A stretch of 64,000 nt of DNA, taken from assembly GCF_049943335.1 (NCBI RefSeq), contig NZ_JBNFVY010000011.1, positions 1 to 64,000 of the forward strand, written 5' to 3'. The position numbers and the translations under genes are program-made. Under the pieces are notes generated by a model. It searched no databases and had not been told where the DNA came from. It saw only the letters and a program-made list of their open reading frames with translations. Shown here one piece after another: positions 26,946 through 35,850 of the stretch. The DNA comes from JBNFVY01 sp049943335. GTDB lineage: Bacteria > Pseudomonadota > Alphaproteobacteria > Rhodobacterales > Rhodobacteraceae. Numbering within the stretch: the stretch's first letter is position 1; each line of letters starts with the position of its first letter.

Positions 26946-28604
26946 ATGGCAGCGCAAACACCATACGCATTCCCGGAAAAAAACGTGATCAAATCGACGC
27001 TGGCATCTTTTGCCGACCGCCTTTCCATTCCCGCATCGACATCGGCACTGACCCCCGCGCAGGCCAAAACAGACGTACTGTCGGGTCTGACCGTGGCGCT
27101 GGCACTGGTACCCGAAGCGGTGGCCTTTGCCTTTGTGGCCGGGGTGCACCCGCTGGTCGGGCTCTATGCGGCCTTTATCGTCGGACTGATTACCGCGGTG
27201 ATTGGCGGCAGGCCGGGCATGATTTCCGGTGCGACCGGGGCTTTGGCCGTGGTCATGGTGGCCTTGGTGGCCGACCACGGGGTGGAATACCTGTTCGCCA
27301 CGGTGGTTCTGATGGGCGTGATGCAGATTGCGGCGGGCATATTCCGGCTGGGCAAGTTCATCCGCCTGGTGCCACATCCGGTTATGCTGGGCTTTGTGAA
27401 CGGCTTGGCGATCGTGATTTTCCTGGCGCAGATGACCCAGTTCAAGGTGCCCGGCACGGCCGAGGCTGCGGGCCATGGCGTGTCTGGCGGAGACTGGCTG
27501 ACCGGCGTGCCGCTGTTGCTGATGCTGGGACTGGTGGGGCTGACGATGGCGGTGATCCATTTCCTGCCCAAGGTCACCACAACCATCCCCGCGCCGCTGG
27601 CTGGGATTGCCTTGACTGCGCTGATCGTGATTGTCTTCGGGATCGACGTGCCCCGGGTGGGCGACATGGCGTCGATCGAAGGTGGGTTCCCGCCCTTCCA
27701 TATACCTTCCGTACCGCTGACCTTTGAGACGCTCGAGATTATTTTTCCCTATGCGTTGATCCTGGCGGCCATCGGTCTGATCGAAAGCCTGCTGACCCTG
27801 AACCTGGTGGGCGAAATCAAGGGCGAGCGTGGCGGCGCCAGCCAGGAATGTGTGGCCCAGGGTGTGGCCAACACCGTCACCGGCTTTTTCGGCGGCATGG
27901 GCGGCTGCGCGATGATCGGGCAGTCGATGATCAACGTGAAATCGGGTGGGCGCACGCGCCTGTCGGGCATTTCCGCGGCGCTGTTCCTGCTGGCCTTTAT
28001 TGTGGTGGCATCGCCGCTCATCGAACAGATCCCGCTGGCCGCGCTGGTTGGCGTGATGTTCATGGTCGTCATCGGGACCTTTGCCTGGAATTCGATATCC
28101 ATCCTGACCAAGGTGCCCCGCATTGACGCCTTCGTGATCCTGCTTGTCACCGTGGTCACCGTGCTTGAGGATCTGGCTGTTGCCGTGGTGGTGGGCGTCA
28201 TCGTGTCGGCGCTGGCTTATGCGTGGCAGAACGCATCGCGCATCCATGCCCGCACGTACGAGACCCCCGAAGGCGCAAAGGTCTACCAGGTCCAAGGCCC
28301 GCTGTTCTTTGGTTCAGCAGAAGGGTTCCTTGAGCTTTTCGACCCGGCCGGCGATCCGTCGATGGTGGTGGTCGATTTTGCTGACAGCCGGGTGGCCGAT
28401 CAGTCGGCGCTGACGGCGATCGAATCCCTGGCTGCAAAATACGAGGCGGCGGGCAAGAAGGTGCAGCTGCGCCACCTGAGCCGCGACTGTCATCGCCTAT
28501 TGACTAGGGCAGGCCAATTGATGGTCGATAGTGACGACGACCCTGACTATCAGGTCGCGACAGATTACGGCGTGCGCACCGGGGCCCTGGGCGCCGGACA
28601 CTGA
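26946..28604 (+). CDS. SulP family anion transporter with STAS domain
   Basis: About 552 residues: ten or more membrane helices with the SulP signatures TVALALVPEAVAFAFVAGV, ISGATGALAVVMVA and GGMGGCAMIGQSMINVKSGG, then a cytoplasmic STAS domain (about residues 450-540; GPLFFGSAEGF, VVVDFADSRVADQSAL). The family carries sulfate, bicarbonate or other anions, often with Na+ or H+. The start is uncertain: ATG 26946 is used, GTG 26984 has a better purine-rich leader, TTG 26901 is the longest. Confidence 0.88.
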   Translation: MAAQTPYAFPEKNVIKSTLASFADRLSIPASTSALTPAQAKTDVLSGLTVALALVPEAVAFAFVAGVHPLVGLYAAFIVGLITAVIGGRPGMISGATGALAVVMVALVADHGVEYLFATVVLMGVMQIAAGIFRLGKFIRLVPHPVMLGFVNGLAIVIFLAQMTQFKVPGTAEAAGHGVSGGDWLTGVPLLLMLGLVGLTMAVIHFLPKVTTTIPAPLAGIALTALIVIVFGIDVPRVGDMASIEGGFPPFHIPSVPLTFETLEIIFPYALILAAIGLIESLLTLNLVGEIKGERGGASQECVAQGVANTVTGFFGGMGGCAMIGQSMINVKSGGRTRLSGISAALFLLAFIVVASPLIEQIPLAALVGVMFMVVIGTFAWNSISILTKVPRIDAFVILLVTVVTVLEDLAVAVVVGVIVSALAYAWQNASRIHARTYETPEGAKVYQVQGPLFFGSAEGFLELFDPAGDPSMVVVDFADSRVADQSALTAIESLAAKYEAAGKKVQLRHLSRDCHRLLTRAGQLMVDSDDDPDYQVATDYGVRTGALGAGH

Positions 28605-28629
28605 CGCGGCGGACACTGACGCGGCGGAC

Positions 28630-29235
28630 TTATTCGCCGGGTCGCTTCAGGCTGAACAATTCGGTCACCCGCGCATAGTCGCGATACCCCAACCGGCTGA
28701 GCGGCTGAAAGGTCGTGACGTCGAACACCCCGTCTTTCACGCAGTCATCGCGCAAATGGACGCCGGTCACTTCGCCCAGAACCATGATGTTCGTGTGGCC
28801 TTCAAGATCAACAATTTGGGTCAGCCGGCATTCCAGCGCGGCCGGTGCTTTGGCCACAAAGGCACAATCGATCGTCTGGGCATTCGCCTTTTCCAGAGCC
28901 GCCATTTCGAATTCGTCCTGCTCAGCAGCCCATGGCCCTGACGTGACATTCATTGCATCGCGCATCGCATATTCTACAATGTTCACGCAGAACACGCCGG
29001 TATCGCGGATATTCGCAACGCTGTCCTTGCCAAATTCGCGGTCCTCTTTGCCGCTGGTCGATGCGAACATGACCTGCGGCGGCGAATAAGCGACAGCATT
29101 GAAAAACGAATAGGGTGCCAGGTTGTCCCGCCCATCCTTGCCGCGCGTCGATATCCAGCCGATCGGCCGGGGTGTAACGATCGCATTGAACGGATTATGG
29201 GGCAGGCCATGCCCTTCGGCGGGTTTATAGAACAT
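28630..29235 (-). CDS. Flavin reductase-like FMN-binding protein
   Basis: 201 residues of the DIM6/NTAB (flavin reductase-like) family. The N-terminal NPFNAIVTPRPIGWISTRG and NLAPYSFFNAVAYSPPQVMF segments bind FMN; ECRLTQIVDLEGHTNIMVLG follows. Members are NAD(P)H:flavin reductases or FMN-binding proteins without known substrate. The ATG at 29235 has an AAAGGAG site. It is convergent with the SulP gene, 25 bases apart. Confidence 0.87.
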   Translation of the reverse strand: MFYKPAEGHGLPHNPFNAIVTPRPIGWISTRGKDGRDNLAPYSFFNAVAYSPPQVMFASTSGKEDREFGKDSVANIRDTGVFCVNIVEYAMRDAMNVTSGPWAAEQDEFEMAALEKANAQTIDCAFVAKAPAALECRLTQIVDLEGHTNIMVLGEVTGVHLRDDCVKDGVFDVTTFQPLSRLGYRDYARVTELFSLKRPGE

Positions 29236-29312
29236 AAGGGCTCCTTTGCGTGCGTTGCCCCCCACATAGTGCCGTGCTAGCCCTTGTGCCAGTCAAAATC
29301 CGGGCAGGCCAA

Positions 29313-29804
29313 GTGTTCACGATCACACAGGAAACACGCGACGATTGGTGGGAAGTCGAGGCGCTTTACGATTTGTGCTTCGCCCCGGGCCGCGAGGCAC
29401 TTTCGTCGTATCGTTTGCGTGACGGGGTCGATCCGGTCGCGGCCCTGTGCCTTGTCGCGCGAGACAGGGAAGGCGGGGTCGCGGGGGCCATTCGCTTCTG
29501 GCCGGTGCGCATTGGCAAGGCCAAGGCCCTGCTGCTGGGCCCTGTGGCCGTCCACCCGACGCACCAGGGCGAAGGCCTGGGCGCCTTGCTCATTCAGGAT
29601 GGCGTCGAACGGGCGGCGGGCGCGGGATGGGACAGGGTCATGCTGGTGGGCGACGCGCCGTATTACAGCCGCTATGGCTTTCACAAATTGCCCCATGTAT
29701 CGATGCCGCCGCCCACCAATCCTGACCGGGTTCTGGGCCTGGAACTGACGGACGGCAGTTGGGCGAACGTGGCGGGGCAAGTTACCCGCTTGGACGCGCC
29801 CTGA
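29313..29804 (+). CDS. GNAT N-acetyltransferase (YhbS-like)
   Basis: About 163 residues. The acetyl-CoA site is LLLGPVAVHPTHQGEGLGAL with the QGEGLG turn, followed by VMLVGDAPYYSRYGF, typical of the YhbS branch. Substrate unknown. The GTG at 29313 (reading VFTITQETRDDWW) is preferred because the protein-like N-terminus begins there; an in-frame GTG at 29250 is possible but adds an unlikely leader. Confidence 0.8.
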   Translation: MFTITQETRDDWWEVEALYDLCFAPGREALSSYRLRDGVDPVAALCLVARDREGGVAGAIRFWPVRIGKAKALLLGPVAVHPTHQGEGLGALLIQDGVERAAGAGWDRVMLVGDAPYYSRYGFHKLPHVSMPPPTNPDRVLGLELTDGSWANVAGQVTRLDAP

Positions 29805-29840
29805 CTTGCCCGAAGGCGCCCGATACCCCATCTAAAAGGC

Positions 29841-30644
29841 ATGAGCCCGCTTCACATACTGAAAACCGCGGATGGCACACCGATCCTGCACGCGCCGACC
29901 GACGCCGTATTCGACGAACTTACAGCGCGCTACAATGCCGCGAATTCAATCGGTTACAAGTTGATTTCAACCCTCGGAGGCGGGGCAGAGCAGCTGTTCA
30001 GCGCCGTGCCCACGGCTTTGCGAAAACCGGTTGAGACCCTGACGCTTTCGGCGCTGGAAAGCAGTTTCGAGGTCGCCGACAGGCGCCAGATCTTTGGCCG
30101 CGCCGAACGTCTCATCGCCGATAATCCGCGCCGTCATACGGCCTTGGCAACCGCATTGGGTGTTGTTGGGGGCATGGGCGGGGTCGGCACCGCAATGGCC
30201 GAGGTGCCGCTGTCTACCGTCCTGATGATGCGACAAATTCAAAGCGTGGCCCGGGTCTATGGGTTCGATCCATCGCGCACTGAAACGCGTAAGGATTGTT
30301 TGCAGGTGTTTGCGGGCACCGGGCCTCTGGATGGCGATGGCGACGTGGATTTGGGGTTCGTGTCGGCGCGTGTGACCCTGACCGGTGTCACTTTGAATGC
30401 CATGCTGAACAAGCTGGCACCGCGCGTTGCCGCCATGATGGGACAACGTCTGGCAACCCGGGCCGTGCCCGTGTTGGGCGCTGCGGCGGGCGCCGCAACA
30501 AATTACAGTTTCATCCGGTACCACGAAAACATGGCGCATCTGTATTTCGGCATGCAACGCTTGTCCGAAGACAGCGCAACCCCGTTGCCGCAGATCGTTG
30601 ACACGGTCCGCACGCGCGTCAGGCGATCCAACCCTGTTCGCTGA
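29841..30644 (+). CDS. EcsC family protein
   Basis: 267 residues that fit the EcsC family: AANSIGYKLISTLGGGAEQLF near residue 45, a Gly/Ala-rich GVVGGMGGVGTAMAEVPLS segment, and ARVYGFDPSRTETRKDCLQV. EcsC is an accessory gene of an ABC system in Bacillus; the function of stand-alone proteobacterial members is unknown. Its last 26 bases overlap the end of ptsP on the other strand. Confidence 0.83.
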   Translation: MSPLHILKTADGTPILHAPTDAVFDELTARYNAANSIGYKLISTLGGGAEQLFSAVPTALRKPVETLTLSALESSFEVADRRQIFGRAERLIADNPRRHTALATALGVVGGMGGVGTAMAEVPLSTVLMMRQIQSVARVYGFDPSRTETRKDCLQVFAGTGPLDGDGDVDLGFVSARVTLTGVTLNAMLNKLAPRVAAMMGQRLATRAVPVLGAAAGAATNYSFIRYHENMAHLYFGMQRLSEDSATPLPQIVDTVRTRVRRSNPVR

Positions 30645-32871
30645 GATAGCGGGTCACAGCCGGGCGCACCGACTGTTGGCCTTCGTCTGAGGCCGTTTCG
30701 ATCACGTCGCGCAGTTCGCCCAAGTGAACACGGCGCAGCAAATGCTTGACCGGTCCGATGGACGCGGGGCGCATCGACAAGGACCGCAATCCCATGGCCG
30801 CGAAACACACCGCCTCAAGGGGGCGGCCAGAATCTTCGCCGCAGAAACTGACCGGGGTATCGCTTTCCTCGCACCGTTCGACGATCCGGCGGATGATCGA
30901 CAGGAACGACACATTCAACGTGTCATAGCGCCGACGGACCCGTTCGTTTTCCCGATCGGCCGCGAAAAAGAACTGTTTCAGATCATTGCCGCCAATCGAA
31001 ATGAAATCGGCCATTTCAAAGAATTTTTGTGGTGCGAAGGCCAGCGAAGGGGTTTCCAGCATCGCGCCGATTTCCACCTTTTCGGGCAACACATGGCCCA
31101 GCTTGTCCTCACGCTCCAGTTCGTTCAGCAGGTGCTGGCGGGCTTGGCGGAATTCATCGAACTGCGCGATGAAAGGAAACATGATGGTCAACGGGCGGCC
31201 GTTGGCGGCGCGGATCAGCGCCTGCAGCTGCATGCGCATAACGCCCTTTTTGTCCAGTCCGACGCGGATGGCACGCCAGCCCATGGCCGGGTTCGGTTCG
31301 TCCTGCGGTTTCATGTACGGCAGAACCTTGTCCGAGCCGATGTCGAGCGTCCGGAAGGTCACGCGTTTGCCATTGGCGGCATCCATGACGCGGGCGTAAA
31401 GAGTCGCCAATTCTGCCCGCCGCGGCACCTTGTTTCGCACTAGGAATTGCAGTTCGGTGCGAAACAGGCCCACCCCTTCTGCGCCTGACCCCGCCAGTGA
31501 CGGCAGATCCGCCATCAACCCGGCGTTCATGTAGAGCGAAATGGTTTCGCCGCACAGCGTCATGGCGGGTTTGTCGCGCAACGACACGTAGCGTTCCTGC
31601 GCCTTTTCCTGCATTGCCAACTTGTCGCGGAACGCCTGGCGCACGCTATCTTCGGGGCGCAGGTGCACCACGCCTTGATCGCCGTCCAGCAGGATTGGAT
31701 CGCCGTTCAGTGCCTCACCCGAGATCTTGTGGGCCTGGATCAACAGGGGGATTGCCCATGCCCGCGCGACGATGGCCGCATGGCTGCCGACCGAACCTTG
31801 TTCGAGCACGATCCCCTTGAGCGACCGGCCATAGTCCAGCAATTCGCCGGGCCCGATATTTCGTGCCACGAGGATTGGATTATCGGGCATCTCGGCCCCG
31901 GTTTCGGTGCCCTGACCGGTCAGGATCCGCAACAGCCGGTTCGACAGATCGTCCAGATCGTGCAACCGTTCGCGCAGATAGGGATCGGGGACCTTGGACA
32001 GGCGTGCGCGCGTGGCGGTTTGTTCTTTTTCTACCGCAGCTTCGGCCGACAGGCCCCGGCTGATGTCGTCTTCCATGTTGCGCATCCAGCTGCGCGAATT
32101 GGCGAACATGCGGTAGGCTTCCAGAACCTCGCGTTGATCCTTGTCGCCGGTATCGGCCAGCGACAGCATGTCGTCGACGGATACGCGCAAGGCATTCACG
32201 CCCTCTTGCAGGCGGATGAGTTCGGTCTGGGGATCGTCGGCTATGGGGTTGGTCACCACAACACGTGGTTCGTGCAGCCAGACTTTTCCTTCGGCGACCC
32301 CCTCTTGCCCGACAGAGCAGCGATATAGAACCGGCTGGGTGTGCAGCGCAGACAGGGCCGCGCCTTCGCCGACAAACGCGCCCAGTTCGTTCATTTCGGC
32401 CAGCACCATCGCGACGACCTCGAGCCCGTAGACCTCGTCCTCGGAGAATTTGCGCCCCTGTTTCGACTGGACGACCAGCACCCCCATGGTTTCGCCAAGC
32501 CGCTGGATCGGGACGCCAAGGAAACTGGAATAAATTTCCTCGCCAGTCTCGGGCATATAGCGAAAGCCATGTTCCTGCGGCGCGTCGGCCGTGTTCACAG
32601 GGTTGCCCATGCGGGCCACGCGCCCGACAAGACCCTCACCAATTCGCATGCGGGTCTGATGCACGGCCTCGGGCTTGAGCCCCTCGGTGGCGCACAGTTC
32701 CAGCGTTTCGGAATCGCGGAACAGATAAATCGAACACACCTCTGTGCGCATCGAATCCGCAATCAGATGTGTGATGCGGTCGAGCCTTGCCTGTCCCGCG
32801 CTGCTTTCTGCAAGCGTGTCGCGCAGTCGCCCCAGCAGTTTGCGACTATCGCTTTCCAACCCGTCCGCCAT
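30619..32871 (-). CDS. ptsP: Phosphoenolpyruvate-protein phosphotransferase PtsP (EI-Ntr)
   Basis: 750 residues: an N-terminal GAF domain (about 20-160), then the enzyme I N-domain, the phosphohistidine segment LEQGSVGSHAAIVAR with the active His, and the PEP-binding barrel (GAEGVGLFRTELQFL, GGNDLKQFFFAADR, CGEDSGRPLEAV). It starts the nitrogen-related PTS phosphorelay to NPr and EIIA-Ntr; those genes are not in the window. ATG 32871 has an AAAGGGA site. It lies 19 bases after lysC, an arrangement seen in many alphaproteobacteria. Confidence 0.95.
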   Translation of the reverse strand: MADGLESDSRKLLGRLRDTLAESSAGQARLDRITHLIADSMRTEVCSIYLFRDSETLELCATEGLKPEAVHQTRMRIGEGLVGRVARMGNPVNTADAPQEHGFRYMPETGEEIYSSFLGVPIQRLGETMGVLVVQSKQGRKFSEDEVYGLEVVAMVLAEMNELGAFVGEGAALSALHTQPVLYRCSVGQEGVAEGKVWLHEPRVVVTNPIADDPQTELIRLQEGVNALRVSVDDMLSLADTGDKDQREVLEAYRMFANSRSWMRNMEDDISRGLSAEAAVEKEQTATRARLSKVPDPYLRERLHDLDDLSNRLLRILTGQGTETGAEMPDNPILVARNIGPGELLDYGRSLKGIVLEQGSVGSHAAIVARAWAIPLLIQAHKISGEALNGDPILLDGDQGVVHLRPEDSVRQAFRDKLAMQEKAQERYVSLRDKPAMTLCGETISLYMNAGLMADLPSLAGSGAEGVGLFRTELQFLVRNKVPRRAELATLYARVMDAANGKRVTFRTLDIGSDKVLPYMKPQDEPNPAMGWRAIRVGLDKKGVMRMQLQALIRAANGRPLTIMFPFIAQFDEFRQARQHLLNELEREDKLGHVLPEKVEIGAMLETPSLAFAPQKFFEMADFISIGGNDLKQFFFAADRENERVRRRYDTLNVSFLSIIRRIVERCEESDTPVSFCGEDSGRPLEAVCFAAMGLRSLSMRPASIGPVKHLLRRVHLGELRDVIETASDEGQQSVRPAVTRYLSEQGWIA

Positions 32872-32890
32872 AGTCCCTTTCTGGGGCCTC

Positions 32891-34129
32891 TCAGCCAGCC
32901 TTCTCAAGTTCGAAGGCATCATGGAGTGCCTGAACGGCCAATTCCATATATTTCCGATCGATCAGCACCGAAATCTTGATTTCCGATGTGGCGATCACCT
33001 TGATGTTGATCCCTTCGTCAGACAGGACCTTGAACATTTTTGCCGCGACCCCCGACTGAGATCGCATGCCGATCCCCACGACGGAAACCTTGGCAACATT
33101 CGTGTCGGCCACCAGTTCAGCAAAGGCGATTCCTCCGTTCGCCTTGGCCTCGTTCAGCGCTTTTTCGGCGCGCTTCACCTGGGCGGTCGGGCAGGAAAAG
33201 GTCATGTCGGTGTGACCTTTTTCGCTGATGTTCTGCACGATCATGTCGACATTGATGCCAGCTTCGGCCAGCGGACCAAAGATCGCAGCGGCAATGCCAG
33301 GCGTATCTTTGACCTGCAAAAGGGTCATTTTCGCTTCTTCGCGGCTTGCGGCCACGCCGCTGACGACTCTGCTTTCCACGATATCCTCCTCGGCACAGAT
33401 CAAAGTGCCAGCGGTTGGGTCATATTCTTCGAAACTGGACAGAACGCGCAACTTGACCTTATAGCGCATGGCCAGCTCGACCGAGCGGGTTTGCAGCACC
33501 TTTGCGCCCAGCGAGGCCAATTCCAACATTTCTTCGAACGCGATTTTTTTGAGCTTGCGCGCCTTGTCCGTGATCCGCGGGTCGGTCGTGTAAACCCCGT
33601 CAACGTCGGTGTATATGTCGCACCGTTCGGCCCCGAAGGCGGCGGCAAAGGCGACGGCTGTCGTATCCGATCCCCCCCGTCCCAACGTGCTGATCCGGCC
33701 TTCGTCGCTAATGCCCTGAAACCCTGCGACCACGGCGACTTTCATGCCTTCGGCGAATTTCGAGTTGATGTTGTCGTTGGGAATATCGACGATCCGGGCC
33801 GCGCTATGGGCTGACGTGGTCTTGAGCGGAACCTGCCATCCTTGCCAGCTGCGCGCCGGGATATCCATTTCCTGCAGGGTCAACGCCATCAGCCCGGCGG
33901 TGACATTTTCCCCGGAACTGACGACCGCATCGTATTCGCGCGCGTCATACAGCGGCGAGGTTTCGTCAACCAGGCCGACCAGCCTGTTGGTCTCGCCCGA
34001 CATCGCCGACACGATGACGATCACATCATAGCCATTCGCCACCTCGCGTCCGATGCGTTTGGCGGCCCGTCTGATCCGGTCCAACGTGGCGACAGAGGTG
34101 CCGCCGAATTTCATCACGAGAATGGGCAT
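32891..34129 (-). CDS. lysC: Aspartate kinase
   Basis: 412 residues, the monofunctional class. The kinase domain starts with VMKFGGTSVATLDRIR and contains TLGRGGSDTTAVAFAAAFGA. Two ACT domains at the C-terminus (around residues 265-400; TLLQVKDTPGIAAAIF, SVVGIGMRSQSGVAAKMF) suggest feedback control by lysine and/or threonine. It makes aspartyl phosphate for Lys, Thr and Met synthesis. Upstream of and probably co-transcribed with ptsP. Confidence 0.96.
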   Translation of the reverse strand: MPILVMKFGGTSVATLDRIRRAAKRIGREVANGYDVIVIVSAMSGETNRLVGLVDETSPLYDAREYDAVVSSGENVTAGLMALTLQEMDIPARSWQGWQVPLKTTSAHSAARIVDIPNDNINSKFAEGMKVAVVAGFQGISDEGRISTLGRGGSDTTAVAFAAAFGAERCDIYTDVDGVYTTDPRITDKARKLKKIAFEEMLELASLGAKVLQTRSVELAMRYKVKLRVLSSFEEYDPTAGTLICAEEDIVESRVVSGVAASREEAKMTLLQVKDTPGIAAAIFGPLAEAGINVDMIVQNISEKGHTDMTFSCPTAQVKRAEKALNEAKANGGIAFAELVADTNVAKVSVVGIGMRSQSGVAAKMFKVLSDEGINIKVIATSEIKISVLIDRKYMELAVQALHDAFELEKAG

Positions 34130-34198
34130 TTGCGCCGGAGTCCCTCATGGCGTGGTTTCGCCGTTTCCTATGGGATGGCAGGCGAAAGGGCAAGTGGC

Positions 34199-34699
34199 TC
34201 AGAACCGGGAAAGTATCGCTTCGACCGCTTCGTCCGGGGTGACGTGCGCGGTGTCCAGCTTTAGCGTGGCCGACGGCCAGTTCTGAAATTGGCGCGTGGC
34301 GGTGGCAGACCAGTCGGGCAGGTTCAATCCCGCGATATCAGGTTCGCGATGTTCAACCCGGCGGCGGTGTTTCGCCTGGTCGCTGCAAGTGACCCACACT
34401 TCAAGCAGGTCGGCCCGCGCGGCGTGGGCCGTGGCCGCCCACATGTCGCGTGTTTCACGCACCGGGTTCACGCTGTCGGCAATCACACTGACGCCGGCCA
34501 TCAGGTTGCTTTCCGCCACGGCTGCCGCGATCTGATAGCCGGTATCGCGCAAATCACGCAATTCGGGGCGTCGGCGGCGCAATGCTTGTTCGATCGCGTC
34601 GATCCGAAGCCAGGCTGCTGGCAGGGCCCGCGCCAGGCGGCGCGAAATGGTGCTCTTGCCCGTGCCTGGTAGGCCGCCGAATACGATTAACCGCGCCAT
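34199..34699 (-). CDS. P-loop AAA-type kinase
   Basis: 166 residues with an N-terminal Walker A (IVFGGLPGTGKSTISRRLA) and a compact fold of the gluconokinase/shikimate kinase-like Zeta-toxin group (RIDAIEQALRR, SNLMAGVSVIADSVNPVRE, LLEVWVTCSDQAKHRRRVE). Substrate unknown. ATG 34699 starts the conserved sequence; the upstream gene (DUF1178) ends 19 bases before. Confidence 0.83.
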   Translation of the reverse strand: MARLIVFGGLPGTGKSTISRRLARALPAAWLRIDAIEQALRRRRPELRDLRDTGYQIAAAVAESNLMAGVSVIADSVNPVRETRDMWAATAHAARADLLEVWVTCSDQAKHRRRVEHREPDIAGLNLPDWSATATRQFQNWPSATLKLDTAHVTPDEAVEAILSRF

Positions 34700-34718
34700 G
34701 CCAGAACCACATGGGTCA

Positions 34719-35174
34719 TCAGCTGACTTTGCGTTTGGGCAGGAAGGGCAGGGGCAGGACGGGAACACCATCCTCCAGCAGCTTCCTGGCGTCCTCTGGT
34801 TTGGCTTCACCGTAAATGGATCGCTGCGGTGCGTCACCTTCGTGAATGGCGCGCGCTTCGCTGGTAAAGGCCTGGCCGACGTAGTCCGAGTTTTTTTCGA
34901 CCGCAGCTTTCAGCCGCTGCATTGCTGTCTGTACCTCGTCCGATGGCGAGGTCAAAAGAGACTGCGCGGCCGGTGGCTCCGTTTCCGCCTGCGCTGGATC
35001 TGCGCCCGCTGCCTTGGTCAGGCGCGGCGCCATGATCGCCTTGGTCACTTCGGGCGAGCCGCAAATCGGACAGCTGAGCAGCCCCGATGCGTCCAACGCA
35101 TCAAACGCATCGGACGATTTGAACCAGCTTTCAAAGCCGTGGTCTTCTGAGCATTTCAATGCGTATTTGATCAT
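34719..35174 (-). CDS. DUF1178 family protein
   Basis: 151 residues. MIKYALKCSEDHGFESWF, the paired cysteines of LLSCPICGSPEVTKAIMAP and the C-terminal GVPVLPLPFLP are the family features; a short zinc-ribbon-like N-terminus is implied. Function unknown. The start at 35174 follows a GAGGGGCC site; an in-frame ATG at 35222 is less likely. Confidence 0.88.
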   Translation of the reverse strand: MIKYALKCSEDHGFESWFKSSDAFDALDASGLLSCPICGSPEVTKAIMAPRLTKAAGADPAQAETEPPAAQSLLTSPSDEVQTAMQRLKAAVEKNSDYVGQAFTSEARAIHEGDAPQRSIYGEAKPEDARKLLEDGVPVLPLPFLPKRKVS

Positions 35175-35256
35175 AGGGCCCCTCGTCCGGTGATATTTAG
35201 CGCGTGTATGTAAAGAAAACACTCAGGAAATCAAAAATATATTCGCGCCCTTTAAG

Positions 35257-35733
35257 TCAGATGCGCAGGATCCGGGGCGAAAAGCGCGAAATGATGCGCG
35301 CCAGTTCGGGTTCTTTGACCATCTTGGCGGCCTTCTTGACCGACACCCATTTGCGTTTGCGCTGGTCGGCTTCGGGATAGTCATCTGCCAGTTTCGCGAC
35401 CGAAACGGCAAAAACCGCGACGATGCAGGGAAATTTTTCGCCGCTTTCGATCCGTTTGTCGTACGAATAAAAGCCAAGACAGGGGCCATGCACCCGCCCG
35501 CGTACGCCGGCTTCTTCCCATGCTTCGATCGTGGCGGCCTCGGCCGGCGTCGATCCTGCCATGGGCCAGCCCTTGGGTATGATCCACCGGCCCGTCCCGC
35601 GCGAGGAAATCAGCAGAACCTGCGGTTTGTCCTTGCGAACGCGATAACACAGCGCCCCGAACTGAGTTCGCGCGTCGCGTTTGTCAGCCGACGTCAGGGC
35701 AAGCGGTTTCTGAAGCGTTCGAAGTTGGTCCAT
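35257..35733 (-). CDS. NUDIX hydrolase with altered Nudix box
   Basis: 158 residues. RWIIPKGWPMAGSTPAEAAT and then IEAWEEAGV correspond to the Nudix box Gx5Ex7REUxEExGU, but the first Glu is Ser and the Arg is Ile. The metal-binding EAWEEAG acidic cluster is intact. The flanking GRWIIPKG and the late KWVSVKKA fit the diphosphoinositol/ApnA-like branch. Substrate unknown. Confidence 0.87.
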   Translation of the reverse strand: MDQLRTLQKPLALTSADKRDARTQFGALCYRVRKDKPQVLLISSRGTGRWIIPKGWPMAGSTPAEAATIEAWEEAGVRGRVHGPCLGFYSYDKRIESGEKFPCIVAVFAVSVAKLADDYPEADQRKRKWVSVKKAAKMVKEPELARIISRFSPRILRI

Positions 35734-35850
35734 TGCCTGTGTCTTGGGTCGTTGGGCGGGCAGCCATCGGCATTTCTGCGGTCCCGATTGGGCCAGCCTG
35801 GGCCGGGCGAAGGTAGCATGGCGCTGCGCTCCGCAAAAGGCCTTTCGGGG

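Noticed and set aside
26859..28295. 478-residue open frame opposite the SulP gene
   Set aside because: His/Gln-rich antisense frame with no domain; the SulP protein on the other strand is complete.
28601..28630. Tandem CACTGACGCGGCGGA-like repeat at the end of the SulP gene
   Set aside because: Only two copies, one partial, at the stop codon; too weak to call a repeat family.
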